A stretch of DNA of 64,000 nt. Source: Novosphingobium huizhouense. Lineage in GTDB: Bacteria > Pseudomonadota > Alphaproteobacteria > Sphingomonadales > Sphingomonadaceae. Numbering within the stretch: the stretch's first letter is position 1; the number at the start of each line of letters is the position of its first letter. The notes under the pieces are model-generated. The model saw only the letters and a list, made by a program, of their open reading frames with translations. It was not told where the DNA came from and made no database searches. The stretch is from assembly GCF_020179475.1 (NCBI RefSeq), contig NZ_JAILXZ010000002.1, forward strand, positions 310,001 to 374,000, in the 5' to 3' direction. A program made the translations under genes and the position numbers. This document shows, piece by piece, positions 18,081 through 27,874 of this stretch.

Positions 18081-18848
18081 ATGTCCGATTCCCCCATCCC
18101 AGGTCGATTGCCCGAAAGGCCATACAGCTGGCGCATCGCGCCCGCCCATGCGCTCGTCGCGTCCGCGCTGTGCTGGGCTGGCTTCGCCTTCGTCGCTTGG
18201 GCCGTCGCCACCGGCCGCAGCGGCCCGATCGACGATGCCGGCCTGCTGTTCTGGCGGCGCGGCGCAGGGCTGGTGCCCGCCGGCCCCGTCTGGTTGCTCG
18301 AGGCGGTTCGCGACCTCACCTCGCTCGGCGGCGTGCTGCTGCGTCACCTCGTTGTTGCGGGCGTCCTTGCCGCGTTGCTGTTCCTGCGCCTGCGCCGCGA
18401 AGCCGTGCTGCTCGTTGCGACCGTCGTCGGCGGATGGTTCGTCAACACCCTCGTCAAGCTCGCCGTCGGCCGGCCGCGCCCGCTGATCGTGCCGCATCTG
18501 ACCGAAGCGGGCGGCCAGAGCTTTCCCAGCGGCCACAGCTTCAATTCGGCGGTGGTCTACATCGCCATCGCGCTCGCCTTCGCCGCGATGAGCCCGCGCC
18601 GTGCCGTGCGCTGGACGCTGATCGGCGCGGCGGTGGTGCTGAGCCTCGCCGTCGCCTTTACTCGCGTCTGGCTCGGCGTTCATTTCCCCAGCGACGTCGC
18701 GGCAGGCTGGCTCGGCGGCGCAGGCTGGGCCTTCCTTGCCTCCGCGCTGCTCCACCGCCCCGCCAAGGCCGTGGCCGAGCAGGCGGGCGACACGCTCGAT
18801 GCGCTCACCCCTGCGGGCGGCAGCGATCCAGCTCGACCGTCCGGCTGA
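18081..18848 (+). CDS. PAP2 family membrane phosphatase
   Basis: This 255-residue inner-membrane protein has about six helices and the three-part PAP2 phosphatase signature: KLAVGRPRP, SFPSGHSF and RVWLGVHFPSD. The family removes phosphate from lipid phosphates such as phosphatidic acid, phosphatidylglycerol phosphate or undecaprenyl pyrophosphate, with the active site on the periplasmic side. The start ATG at 18081 is 73 nt from the divergent photolyase start. Its 3' end overlaps the convergent YdjM-like gene by 44 nt. The exact lipid substrate cannot be told from sequence. Confidence 0.9.
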   Translation: MSDSPIPGRLPERPYSWRIAPAHALVASALCWAGFAFVAWAVATGRSGPIDDAGLLFWRRGAGLVPAGPVWLLEAVRDLTSLGGVLLRHLVVAGVLAALLFLRLRREAVLLVATVVGGWFVNTLVKLAVGRPRPLIVPHLTEAGGQSFPSGHSFNSAVVYIAIALAFAAMSPRRAVRWTLIGAAVVLSLAVAFTRVWLGVHFPSDVAAGWLGGAGWAFLASALLHRPAKAVAEQAGDTLDALTPAGGSDPARPSG

Positions 18849-19740
18849 ACGAGCCGCGGATCGGGGTCGCGGCGAAGCGCGCGTCGGCCACCGTCACCCG
18901 CGCAACGCAACCGTGCTGCTCGACCGCCGCCATCGGCATCTGCGACCAGGCGAGGAAATCGCGCAGCTCCGCCGATGCGGCCACGGCCTCGCGCACGACA
19001 GGCAGCGCCATGTTGTCCGCGGCCAGCTCTCCCGAGATGGACAGCGCCGTCGGCGAGCGCAACGGATCGTAGTCGCCCCGCGCGATCACGCCTTGCTGCC
19101 GCCACACCACCTCGCGCCGCCAGAAGGCGAGCGGCGCGGGCGAGGCGAACACCCGGTCGGGCCGGCCCGGCACCGCCCGCCACGCCAGCGCCGAGATGCC
19201 GACGTTGCCGACAATGAACGCCGCCGACGCCAGCAGGGCAGCCGCCGCCGGCAACGCCCGCCCGCGCGCACGGCTTCGCCAGATGCCGAGACCCAGCATC
19301 CCCAGCAGCCAGGGCGAAACGATGAACAGCCCATCGCTGTGAAACCAGCGCGCGCTCAGCGGCGACATCAGCTGCACCGCATAGACGTTCTGCAGGTCGA
19401 GCAGGGGATGCGTGATCGCGCCGAGATAGCTCAGCAGCACCAGCCACCCGTACCGCAAGCGCGGCGCATCCGGGCCGACTCGCCCCCTCGCCGCCTGCCA
19501 CCGGTCGAGCAGCCACAGCAGCCCCGCCAGCACCGGCGGCAGCAGCAGAACGCCCCCCACCAGCCCGTGCGTGAAGCCGCGATGCATCGCAAGCGGCGGC
19601 CACGGCGCCCAGCCGAAGAACACGTCGATGTCCGGCATGTTCGCCGCCAGCACCAGCGCCGCCAGACCTTTCCGCGTCCGGCGCTTGAGCCCCGTTTCCG
19701 CCAGCGCCCAGCCGACCAGGCTATGCGTCAGATTGTCCAA
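18805..19740 (-). CDS. YdjM/DUF457-type membrane-bound metal-dependent hydrolase
   Basis: This 311-residue membrane protein has the DUF457/YdjM motif set: DNLTHSLVGWAL at the N-terminus, AANMPDID, MHRGFTHGLVGG and ITHPLLDL, whose His and Asp residues probably bind metal. Several helices follow, then a soluble C-terminal domain. The start codon is TTG at 19740, supported by the family-typical MDNLTHS opening and a weak AGG upstream; no ATG is in frame nearby. The substrate is unknown. Its last 44 nt overlap the end of the convergent PAP2 gene, so antisense transcription there is likely. Confidence 0.85.
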   Translation of the reverse strand: MDNLTHSLVGWALAETGLKRRTRKGLAALVLAANMPDIDVFFGWAPWPPLAMHRGFTHGLVGGVLLLPPVLAGLLWLLDRWQAARGRVGPDAPRLRYGWLVLLSYLGAITHPLLDLQNVYAVQLMSPLSARWFHSDGLFIVSPWLLGMLGLGIWRSRARGRALPAAAALLASAAFIVGNVGISALAWRAVPGRPDRVFASPAPLAFWRREVVWRQQGVIARGDYDPLRSPTALSISGELAADNMALPVVREAVAASAELRDFLAWSQMPMAAVEQHGCVARVTVADARFAATPIRGSFSRTVELDRCRPQG

Positions 19741-19760
19741 TCGATGACCTCAAACAGGAA

Positions 19761-19799
19761 AGGCCGCAAGGGTGCGACCATGTCACATCCTCGCGGCCT
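19761..19799 (-). terminator. Hairpin downstream of korB
   Basis: AGGCCGCAAGG (19761-19771) pairs with CCTCGCGGCCT (19789-19799) with one mismatch. It is placed 26 nt after the korB stop and just before the next gene on the strand. No T-run follows, so it may be a Rho-assisted end or a 3'-stabilising structure. Confidence 0.4.
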
Positions 19800-19824
19800 C
19801 TGAAGCCTTGACAAACCCCGGCGA

Positions 19825-20895
19825 TCAAACCGGATCGGCCGCCGTTCCGCCGACGGTCCAGGTCTGGCCCTTGCCGAGCAGCTTGGCGAGGTTCGCGTCC
19901 TTGCCCGCGCGCGCCTGTTCGTCCTGTGCGAGCGCGGTCGCCTCGTAGGTCGGGCGCGGGTCGTCGTAGATCACGCCCAGCGCCATCGGGAACGGCCCGA
20001 ACGGCATTTCCACGAGCATGTGCGCGACGGCGCGGTTCTTGACGTTGTGGACGATCACGCCCGCCGCCTGCCAGTCGGGCGTTCCGTCCTCGCTCGTGGC
20101 CACGTCGACGACCTTGAGGCTCAGCGTCTTGGTGTCGAGCGCGATGCCGCGGATGCCGCCCGACTTGACCGAACCGAACAGCATCGGCTCGCCGTGCTTC
20201 ACCCACAGCTGGTTCTGCTCGGCGCCCTTGGGTGCGGCGAAGTCCTCGAACCGGTCCTTGTTGTAGACGATGCAGTTCTGGAAGATTTCCACGAAGGCCG
20301 CGCCCTGATGCGCGTGCGCCGCCTTGAGCACGCTCGGCAGTTCCTTCGACACGTCGAACCCGCGGGCGATGAAGCGCGCGCCCGCGCCGAGCGCGAAAGC
20401 GCAAGGGCTTGCCGGGCGGTCGACCGAGCCCAGCGGCGAGGTCGGCGAATTGGTGCCCTCGCGGCTGGTCGGCGAATACTGGCCCTTGGTCAGGCCGTAG
20501 ATCTCGTTGTTGAACAACAGGATCTGCGTGTTCACGTTGCGCCGCAGGATGTGCATCGTGTGGTTGCCGCCGATCGACATGCCGTCGCCGTCACCGGTGA
20601 TCAGCCAGACGTCGAGCTCGGGATTGGCGAGCTTGATGCCCGTGGCGAAGGCCGGTGCACGACCGTGGATCGTGTGGAAGCCATAGCTTTCGACGTAGTA
20701 CGGAAAGCGGCTCGAGCAGCCGATGCCCGAAACGAACACGGTCTTCGACGGGTCCGCGCCGATTTCGGGCAGGGTGCGCTGCACCGCTTTCAGGATCGCA
20801 TAGTCGCCGCAGCCCGGGCACCAGCGCACTTCCTGGTCGGTTTCCCAGTCCTTGATGGTGGTCTGGAACTTCGCGATGGGGGTCATGTCGTTCAT
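19825..20895 (-). CDS. korB: 2-oxoacid:ferredoxin oxidoreductase, beta subunit
   Basis: This 356-residue thiamine-diphosphate subunit of a 2-oxoacid:acceptor oxidoreductase is most likely the 2-oxoglutarate enzyme KorB. CPGCGD (C26, C29) and a further Cys in SGIGCSSRFPYY are cluster-ligand candidates. GDGDGMSIGGNH is the ThDP/Mg motif, followed by NNEIYGLTKGQYSPTS, as in KorB. It overlaps korA by 4 nt (ATGA), so the subunits are coupled. The complex decarboxylates 2-oxoglutarate to succinyl-CoA and passes electrons to ferredoxin. In aerobic alphaproteobacteria it can replace or supplement the 2-oxoglutarate dehydrogenase. Confidence 0.93.
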   Translation of the reverse strand: MNDMTPIAKFQTTIKDWETDQEVRWCPGCGDYAILKAVQRTLPEIGADPSKTVFVSGIGCSSRFPYYVESYGFHTIHGRAPAFATGIKLANPELDVWLITGDGDGMSIGGNHTMHILRRNVNTQILLFNNEIYGLTKGQYSPTSREGTNSPTSPLGSVDRPASPCAFALGAGARFIARGFDVSKELPSVLKAAHAHQGAAFVEIFQNCIVYNKDRFEDFAAPKGAEQNQLWVKHGEPMLFGSVKSGGIRGIALDTKTLSLKVVDVATSEDGTPDWQAAGVIVHNVKNRAVAHMLVEMPFGPFPMALGVIYDDPRPTYEATALAQDEQARAGKDANLAKLLGKGQTWTVGGTAADPV

Positions 20896-22841
20896 GGATT
20901 GACACTCTTGATGCTGGGCAGCTGCGTTGCGTCGGCGTCGACTTCGCCACCGATGTCACCGCCGAGCGCGTGCATGATCGCGGCTTCGATTTCCGCGATG
21001 GTAAAGGGCTGGCCGCTGGTCTTGTTGAGCGGCTTGGCATCGACCAGGTACTGGTCGCGCAGCACGGTCTTGAACTGGCCGGTGTTCATCTCGGGCACGA
21101 GGATCTTGTCGTAGCCCTTGAGCAGGTCGCCGAGGTTCTCCGGCAGCGGCCAGACGTGGCGGACGTGAATGTGGCTCACCTTCAGCCCCTTGCGACGCGC
21201 ACGGCGCACCGCCTGGTGGATCGGGCCGTAGGTGCTGCCCCAGCCGACCACCGCGAGCGTGTCGCTCTCGTCGCCGAGCGCGATGTCCTGCGGCGGGATG
21301 CCCTTGGCCACGCCGTCGACCTTGGCCTTGCGCGCGTCGGTCATGATCTGGTGGCTTGCGGGCGAGTAGTCGATGTTGCCGGTGCCGGGGTTCTTCTCGA
21401 TGCCGCCGATGCGGTGCATCAGGCCCGGCGTGCCCGGCTTGATCCAGGGCCGCGCTCCCTTTTCGTCGCGCGCGAAGGGCAGCAGCTCGCCATCGGGACC
21501 GTTCTTCTCGGTCAGGAACTTGGCCGGGAACGGGGTATAGGCCGAAGGATCCGGCACCTTCCACGGCTCGGCAGCATTGGCAATGTAGCCATCGGTCAGC
21601 AGCATCACCGGGGTCATGTATTCCACCGCGATGCGGCAGGCCTCGATCGCGACGTCGAAGCAGTCGGCCGGACTGCGCGCGGCGATCACCGGCATCGGCG
21701 CGTCGCCGTTGCGGCCATAGATCGCCTGGTAGAGGTCCGACTGCTCGGTCTTGGTCGGCAGGCCCGTGGACGGACCACCGCGCTGCGAATTGACGATCAC
21801 CAGCGGCAGCTCGGTCATGATGGCAAGGCCCATCGCCTCACCCTTCAATGCAATGCCCGGGCCCGACGACGAGGTCACGCCCAGTTGCCCCGCATAGCTC
21901 GCGCCGATGGCCGAGGCGATCGCGGCGATCTCGTCTTCCGCCTGGAAGGTGGTGACGCCGTATTCCTTGAGCTTGGCGAGGTTGTGCAGGATCGCCGAAG
22001 CCGGCGTGATCGGATAGCCGCCGAAGAACATCGGCAGCTCGGCAAGCTGCGCGCCCGCGACGAGGCCGAGGCTGATCGCTTCGGCGCCGGTCACCGTGCG
22101 ATAGAGGCCCGGTTCGCTCTCGACCGGAGCGATGTGGTACTGCTTGAGCGGGCCCGCCAGCTCGGCCGTCTCGCCATAGGCGTGGCCGGCGTTGAGCGCG
22201 GCGATGTTGGCCTCGGCCAGCACCGGGCTCTTCTTGAACTTGGCGTTGAGCCAGTCGATCAGCGGCTGCCGGTCGCGGTCGAACATCCACAGCGCAAGGC
22301 CGAGCGTCCACATGTTCTTGCAGCGCAGCGCTTCCTTGTTGCCAAGGCCGAAGGGCTTGACCGCCTCGAGCGTCAGCGCCGAGATGTCGAAGGCCAGCAG
22401 CTGCCACTTTTCGAGGCTGCCGTCCTCAAGCGGATTGACCTCGTACTTGGCCTTCTCGAGGTTGCGCTTGTTGAACTCGCCGCTGTCGGCGATGATCAGC
22501 CCGCCCGCCTTGAGCGCGCCGACATTGGTCTTGAGCGCTGCCGGGTTCATCGCCACCAGCACGTCGGGCTGGTCGCCCGCGGTCTCGATGTCGGTCGAGC
22601 CGAAGTTGATCTGGAACGCCGAAACGCCGAACAGCGTGCCCTGCGGCGCGCGGATTTCCGCGGGGAAATCGGGGAAGGTCGCAAGGTCGTTGCCGGCAAG
22701 CGCGGTCGAAAGGGTGAACTGACCCCCGGTCAGCTGCATGCCGTCGCCCGAGTCGCCGGCAAATCGCACCACGACCGCCTCGGGAGCGGGGGTTTCCTTG
22801 CCGCCCGTCAGAGCGTCCGGTCCATCTGCAAGTGTCGCCAT
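20892..22841 (-). CDS. korA: 2-oxoacid:acceptor oxidoreductase, fused gamma-alpha subunit
   Basis: This 649-residue protein fuses the gamma domain (residues about 20-210, beginning VVVRFAGDSGDGMQLTGGQF) to the alpha domain with the pyrimidine-binding and transketolase C-terminal parts. Typical alpha motifs are GGYPITPASAILH, TSSSGPGIALKGEAMGLA and SQRGGPSTGLPTKTEQSDL, the last being the signature of KorA/OorA-type subunits. It is the first gene of the korAB operon. The 223 nt upstream is a divergent promoter region shared with the esterase gene. Assignment to 2-oxoglutarate rather than pyruvate or branched-chain acids rests on family resemblance. Confidence 0.93.
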   Translation of the reverse strand: MATLADGPDALTGGKETPAPEAVVVRFAGDSGDGMQLTGGQFTLSTALAGNDLATFPDFPAEIRAPQGTLFGVSAFQINFGSTDIETAGDQPDVLVAMNPAALKTNVGALKAGGLIIADSGEFNKRNLEKAKYEVNPLEDGSLEKWQLLAFDISALTLEAVKPFGLGNKEALRCKNMWTLGLALWMFDRDRQPLIDWLNAKFKKSPVLAEANIAALNAGHAYGETAELAGPLKQYHIAPVESEPGLYRTVTGAEAISLGLVAGAQLAELPMFFGGYPITPASAILHNLAKLKEYGVTTFQAEDEIAAIASAIGASYAGQLGVTSSSGPGIALKGEAMGLAIMTELPLVIVNSQRGGPSTGLPTKTEQSDLYQAIYGRNGDAPMPVIAARSPADCFDVAIEACRIAVEYMTPVMLLTDGYIANAAEPWKVPDPSAYTPFPAKFLTEKNGPDGELLPFARDEKGARPWIKPGTPGLMHRIGGIEKNPGTGNIDYSPASHQIMTDARKAKVDGVAKGIPPQDIALGDESDTLAVVGWGSTYGPIHQAVRRARRKGLKVSHIHVRHVWPLPENLGDLLKGYDKILVPEMNTGQFKTVLRDQYLVDAKPLNKTSGQPFTIAEIEAAIMHALGGDIGGEVDADATQLPSIKSVNP

Positions 22842-23064
22842 ACTATCCTCTGCTGCGCGCCGGAGAGTCGCCCTCCGCCGATGCTCGTGTCGCGCCTATT
22901 CCCCGATGCGGCCCGGGGCAAAGAAGAAAATCTGCCATGCCCCAAAACGCCCTGCGGACTTGATTCTGTTCGCCGACACTAGTCAAGTTGCAAAAAGCAG
23001 ACTCAATATGGTCCGGCAGGGCAGCGGGACAAGCCGCCGCAACCTGCAAAAGAGAGGAAAGCCA

Positions 23065-24036
23065 ATGTCCGAGAGCGATACGATCGAGAAGCCGCAGCAC
23101 TACGTCCGCCCCGACGTCGCGGCCTTCCTCGCCATGATGAACGCCGCCGAAGCCCCGCCGATGAGCGAAGTGGGACCGGAAATGGCGCGCGCCGGCTATC
23201 TCGCGATGGGCCAGCTCGCCGAAGCCGATCCGCGCCCGCTCGCCGTGATCCGCGATCTTTCCTGCCCCGGCCCCGCTGGCGACATCCGCCTGCGTCTCTA
23301 CGACAAGCGCGAGACTCGCGAGGCGAGCCCGGTGGTGGTGTTCTACCACGGCGGCGGCTTCGTCATTGGCGATCTCGAAAGCCACCACAGCCTGTGCACC
23401 GCGATCGCCGACGAGCTCGACCTGCCGGTCGTCGCGGTCGACTATCGCCTCGCGCCCGAACATCCCTTCCCCGCCGCGCCCGACGATTGCGAGGCCGCGA
23501 CGCGCTGGATCGCGGGCAGCCCCGCAGAGCTCGGCCGCACCGTCACCGGGCTCGTCACCACCGGCGATTCGGCCGGCGGCAACCTCACCATCGTCGTCAG
23601 CCAGGCGCTCGCCGCCGATCCCGCCGCCGTGCCCGTGCTGGTCCAGGCGCCGCTCTATCCGGTCGCCGACGACAACCTCGACGACTGGTCGTACCACGCC
23701 TTCGCCGAAGGCTTCCTGCTCACCCGCGACACGATGATCTGGTTCGGCAACTGCTACGCCGCCGAGCCCGGCCATCCGCGCTCGGCGCCGATCAAGGGCG
23801 ACCTTGCGAACACGCCGCCGACGGTGCTCGTCACCGCCGGGCTCGACCCCTTGCGCGACGGCGGCCGCGCCTATGGCGCCGCGCTGATCCAGGCGGGGGT
23901 TGACGTAAGCTATCTGGAGTTGAAAGGCACGATCCACGGCTTTGCGCAAACCCGCAAGGCACTTCCTTCGGCCAACGATGACCTTTCGGCAATCCTTGCC
24001 GAGGTAAGGCTGAAGCTGGCTCGCAGCGGAGCCTGA
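23065..24036 (+). CDS. Alpha/beta hydrolase (HSL-type esterase)
   Basis: This 323-residue esterase is of the hormone-sensitive-lipase family. The oxyanion motif HGGGFVIGDLESHHSLC (near residues 94-110) and the nucleophile elbow GDSAGGN are present. Acid and base residues lie in AGLDPLRDGG and GTIHGFAQ, completing a Ser-Asp-His triad. YRLAPEHPFPAAPDDC is also family-typical. The ATG at 23065 follows GAGAGGAAAG, so the longer upstream frame is not used. Probably cytoplasmic, acting on short acyl esters or lactones. It is followed 23 nt later by rppH, likely on the same transcript. Confidence 0.9.
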   Translation: MSESDTIEKPQHYVRPDVAAFLAMMNAAEAPPMSEVGPEMARAGYLAMGQLAEADPRPLAVIRDLSCPGPAGDIRLRLYDKRETREASPVVVFYHGGGFVIGDLESHHSLCTAIADELDLPVVAVDYRLAPEHPFPAAPDDCEAATRWIAGSPAELGRTVTGLVTTGDSAGGNLTIVVSQALAADPAAVPVLVQAPLYPVADDNLDDWSYHAFAEGFLLTRDTMIWFGNCYAAEPGHPRSAPIKGDLANTPPTVLVTAGLDPLRDGGRAYGAALIQAGVDVSYLELKGTIHGFAQTRKALPSANDDLSAILAEVRLKLARSGA

Positions 24037-24059
24037 GACACAAGAGGACGTTCGAAGCG

Positions 24060-24545
24060 ATGACGGGTGATTTTGCCGGGCTGCCCTACCGCCCCTGCGT
24101 CGGCGTCATGCTCGTCAATGCGCAGGGCCGCGTGTTCGTGGGCCAGCGCATCGACAGCAAGGAAGGCGATGCCTGGCAGATGCCGCAGGGCGGGATCGAC
24201 GTTAGCGAGGACCTCCACGCCGCGGCGATGCGCGAACTGCACGAGGAAACCGGGGTCACGCCCGATCTCGTCACCGTCATCGCCGAGAGCCGCGAGGAAC
24301 ACTTCTACGATCTCCCCGGCGAGCTGATGGGCAAGCTGTGGGGCGGCAAGTACCGCGGCCAGCGCCAGAAGTGGCTGCTGCTGCGCTTCACCGGCGAGGA
24401 CGCGCAGATCGACCTCGACGCGCACGATCCTGCCGAATTCCTCGCGTGGAAGTGGGTCGAGCCCGAGCTGCTGCCCGACCTCATCGTGCCGTTCAAGCGC
24501 CGCGTCTATCGCCAGGTGCTCGAGGAATTCCGCGCGCTGATCTGA
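24060..24545 (+). CDS. rppH: RNA pyrophosphohydrolase (Nudix)
   Basis: This 161-residue Nudix hydrolase converts 5'-triphosphate RNA ends to monophosphate and so starts RNase E-dependent mRNA decay. The N-terminus YRPCVGVMLVNAQGRVFVGQR and WQMPQGGID are RppH-typical. The Nudix box follows the GX5EX7REXXEE pattern (from GGIDVSEDLHAAAMRELHEE). C-terminal VPFKRRVYRQVLEEF matches the alphaproteobacterial IalA/RppH ending. The start ATG has AAGAGGACG upstream. A GGGCG-TTCG-CGCCC hairpin follows directly after the stop codon. Confidence 0.94.
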   Translation: MTGDFAGLPYRPCVGVMLVNAQGRVFVGQRIDSKEGDAWQMPQGGIDVSEDLHAAAMRELHEETGVTPDLVTVIAESREEHFYDLPGELMGKLWGGKYRGQRQKWLLLRFTGEDAQIDLDAHDPAEFLAWKWVEPELLPDLIVPFKRRVYRQVLEEFRALI

Positions 24546-24559
24546 GGGCGTTCGCGCCC
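24546..24559 (+). terminator. UUCG hairpin after rppH
   Basis: GGGCG-TTCG-CGCCC forms a 5-bp stem with a stable tetraloop beginning right after the rppH stop codon and lying in the convergent space before the TPR gene. No T-run follows, so intrinsic termination is uncertain. Confidence 0.35.
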
Positions 24560-24575
24560 CGCGCGACGCGACGCG

Positions 24576-25082
24576 TCAGTTGTTCTCGACCGTCGGCTGC
24601 GGCTTGACCGCCTCGGCGCTGACCACGCGGGGCGCGGCGCCCTTGGCGATGGCTGCGCTCAGCGCTTCGGTCTCGGCGCAGCCCTTGCCGCACAGCCCTT
24701 CGAGCCGCGCAAGGTTTGCGCGCGCCTTCTCGAGCGCGCCCTTCTCGGCGAGCGCCCCGCCCTCGCCCGAAATCGCCGACAGATTGTTGGGATCGCGTTC
24801 GAGCGCCTCGCGATAGTAGTGGATCGCCTTGCCCTGCAGCCCTGCGCGGCGCGCCGCTTCACCCAGCGCGATGTAGGTCGCGGGGTAGCCCGGATCCACG
24901 GCGAGCGCCGCCTCGAAGCTGTCGGTCGCGGCATCGACCGCGCCCTTGGCGAGTTGCGCCTTGCCGTCGTCGAGCAGGATCTGCGCGCGCGGGTCGATCG
25001 CCTCGCTCACCTTCGCCGCGCCCATGCTTCCGGTGACCAGAACCAGCAGGGACAGGGCAGCGGCAGCAGGCGTGTAGCGCAT
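24576..25082 (-). CDS. Exported TPR-repeat protein
   Basis: This 168-residue protein has an N-terminal signal peptide (hydrophobic residues about 5-22, then GAAKV) and two to three tetratricopeptide repeats, seen in AAALAVDPGYPATYIALGEAA and the following HYYREALERDPNNLSAIS. The C-terminal part carries a Cys pair (LCGKGC) that could form a disulfide in the periplasm. The ATG at 25082 follows AAGGAG at ideal spacing and removes a non-conserved N-terminal extension. The function is unknown; such proteins usually scaffold envelope complexes. It is 63 nt downstream of rsmB. Confidence 0.8.
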   Translation of the reverse strand: MRYTPAAAALSLLVLVTGSMGAAKVSEAIDPRAQILLDDGKAQLAKGAVDAATDSFEAALAVDPGYPATYIALGEAARRAGLQGKAIHYYREALERDPNNLSAISGEGGALAEKGALEKARANLARLEGLCGKGCAETEALSAAIAKGAAPRVVSAEAVKPQPTVENN

Positions 25083-25145
25083 CAAAAACTCCTTGAGCCG
25101 GTTCTCCGGCTTGCGAGACCCCCGAACGACCATCGCAGACACCTA

Positions 25146-26327
25146 TCACACCCGCCGCAGGCTTGCGAAGAAAAACCCGTCCGTACGGTCTTGCCCGGGG
25201 GTCAGCCGCCACCCTTTTCCGCGCGGGCGCCCGAGCGGGCAGGCCGTTGTCTCGGCTCGCCATTCGCGATGCCGCGCAAGGAACGCCTCGACCCGCTCGG
25301 CGCCCTCGGCATCGAGCAGCGAGCAGACGATGAACAGCATCCGCCCGCCCGGCCGCACCAGCTCGGCGCCGACGTCGAGCACGCCGTCCTGCATCGCCGC
25401 ATAGCGCGCGATCGCCTTGGGGGAGAGCCGCCAGCGCGCCTCGGGATTGCGCCGCCAGGTGCCCGTCCCCGAACAGGGCGCATCGACCAGCACGCCGTCG
25501 CACTGGCCGGCAAGGTCTGCCAGCGCCGCCCGTTCCTTGCCCGGATCGAGCAGCCGCGTTTCCGCGCGCACGCCCGCACGGGTCGCCCGCTCGGGCAGCC
25601 GCGACAGCCGCGCCCGGTCGATGTCGCAGGCGACGAGGCGCCCTGCGTTCTCCATCGCCGCGCCCAGCGCCAGCGTCTTGCCGCCCGCGCCCGCGCAAAG
25701 GTCGACGATCGTCTCGCCCGGCTGCGCGGCAAAGGCCTCGCAGGTCAGCTGGCTGCCCGCATCCTGCACCTCGAACAGCCCTTGCGCATATTCCGGCCAG
25801 CTTTCCGCCGCCGCGCCGGTCGCGAGCCGCAGCCCGTTGCGCGCGGGCACGGCCGCGCTCTCCACCGGCAGGCGCAGCGCCAGCGCCTCGCGCGTGATCT
25901 TCAGCGTATTGGCGCGGATGTCGAGCGGCGCCCTGTCCAGCAGCGCCGCCTGTTCCGCCGCGTCGAGCCCCGAGGCCTCGAGCGCCTCGACCAGCCACCC
26001 CGGCGCGACGCCGCCTTCGGCCACCGGCTCGCCCGGCGCAACCACCGCCGGACCATAAGTCGAACCGTCGAACAGATGGACAAGCGCCGCATCGCCCTGC
26101 GCCAGCCGCAGCATCGCCGCGCGCCCGCTTCGGGGCACGTCGCCGCAAACGCGGATCGCCGCCCAGACGAGGTCGCGGATCGCGCGCCGGTCCTTGGAAC
26201 CAATGAAGCGCCGTGCCCGCAGCCATTCGCCGGCCACGCGATCGGCCGAAGCCCCGCCGGAGCGCGCGGCCGCGATCACGGCATCGAGCAGGTCGATCGC
26301 CGCCTGGACCCGCGCCGCTGGCGTCAC
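25146..26327 (-). CDS. rsmB: 16S rRNA m5C methyltransferase RsmB-like (NOL1/NOP2/Sun)
   Basis: This 393-residue SAM-dependent RNA cytosine-C5 methyltransferase has an N-terminal NusB-like helical part (residues 1-140). The methyltransferase core includes VQDAGSQL, VDLCAGAGGKTLAL (SAM motif I), CDIDRARLSRL, VDAPCSGTGTWRRNPEARW (motif IV with the Pro-Cys) and FIVCSLL (motif VI Cys nucleophile). The start is taken as GTG at 26327, which lies 23 nt after the guaB stop; a longer frame would run back through guaB. Probably expressed with guaB. RsmB is the best match, but another Sun-family rRNA specificity is possible. Confidence 0.88.
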   Translation of the reverse strand: MTPAARVQAAIDLLDAVIAAARSGGASADRVAGEWLRARRFIGSKDRRAIRDLVWAAIRVCGDVPRSGRAAMLRLAQGDAALVHLFDGSTYGPAVVAPGEPVAEGGVAPGWLVEALEASGLDAAEQAALLDRAPLDIRANTLKITREALALRLPVESAAVPARNGLRLATGAAAESWPEYAQGLFEVQDAGSQLTCEAFAAQPGETIVDLCAGAGGKTLALGAAMENAGRLVACDIDRARLSRLPERATRAGVRAETRLLDPGKERAALADLAGQCDGVLVDAPCSGTGTWRRNPEARWRLSPKAIARYAAMQDGVLDVGAELVRPGGRMLFIVCSLLDAEGAERVEAFLARHREWRAETTACPLGRPRGKGWRLTPGQDRTDGFFFASLRRV

Positions 26328-26350
26328 GAGCGCTGCTCGGCCGACCCCAC

Positions 26351-27874
<1,524 letters not shown>

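Noticed and set aside
22842..23064. Divergent region between korA and the esterase gene as a possible regulatory hub
   Set aside because: No clear palindrome or promoter pair could be found beyond generic GC symmetry.
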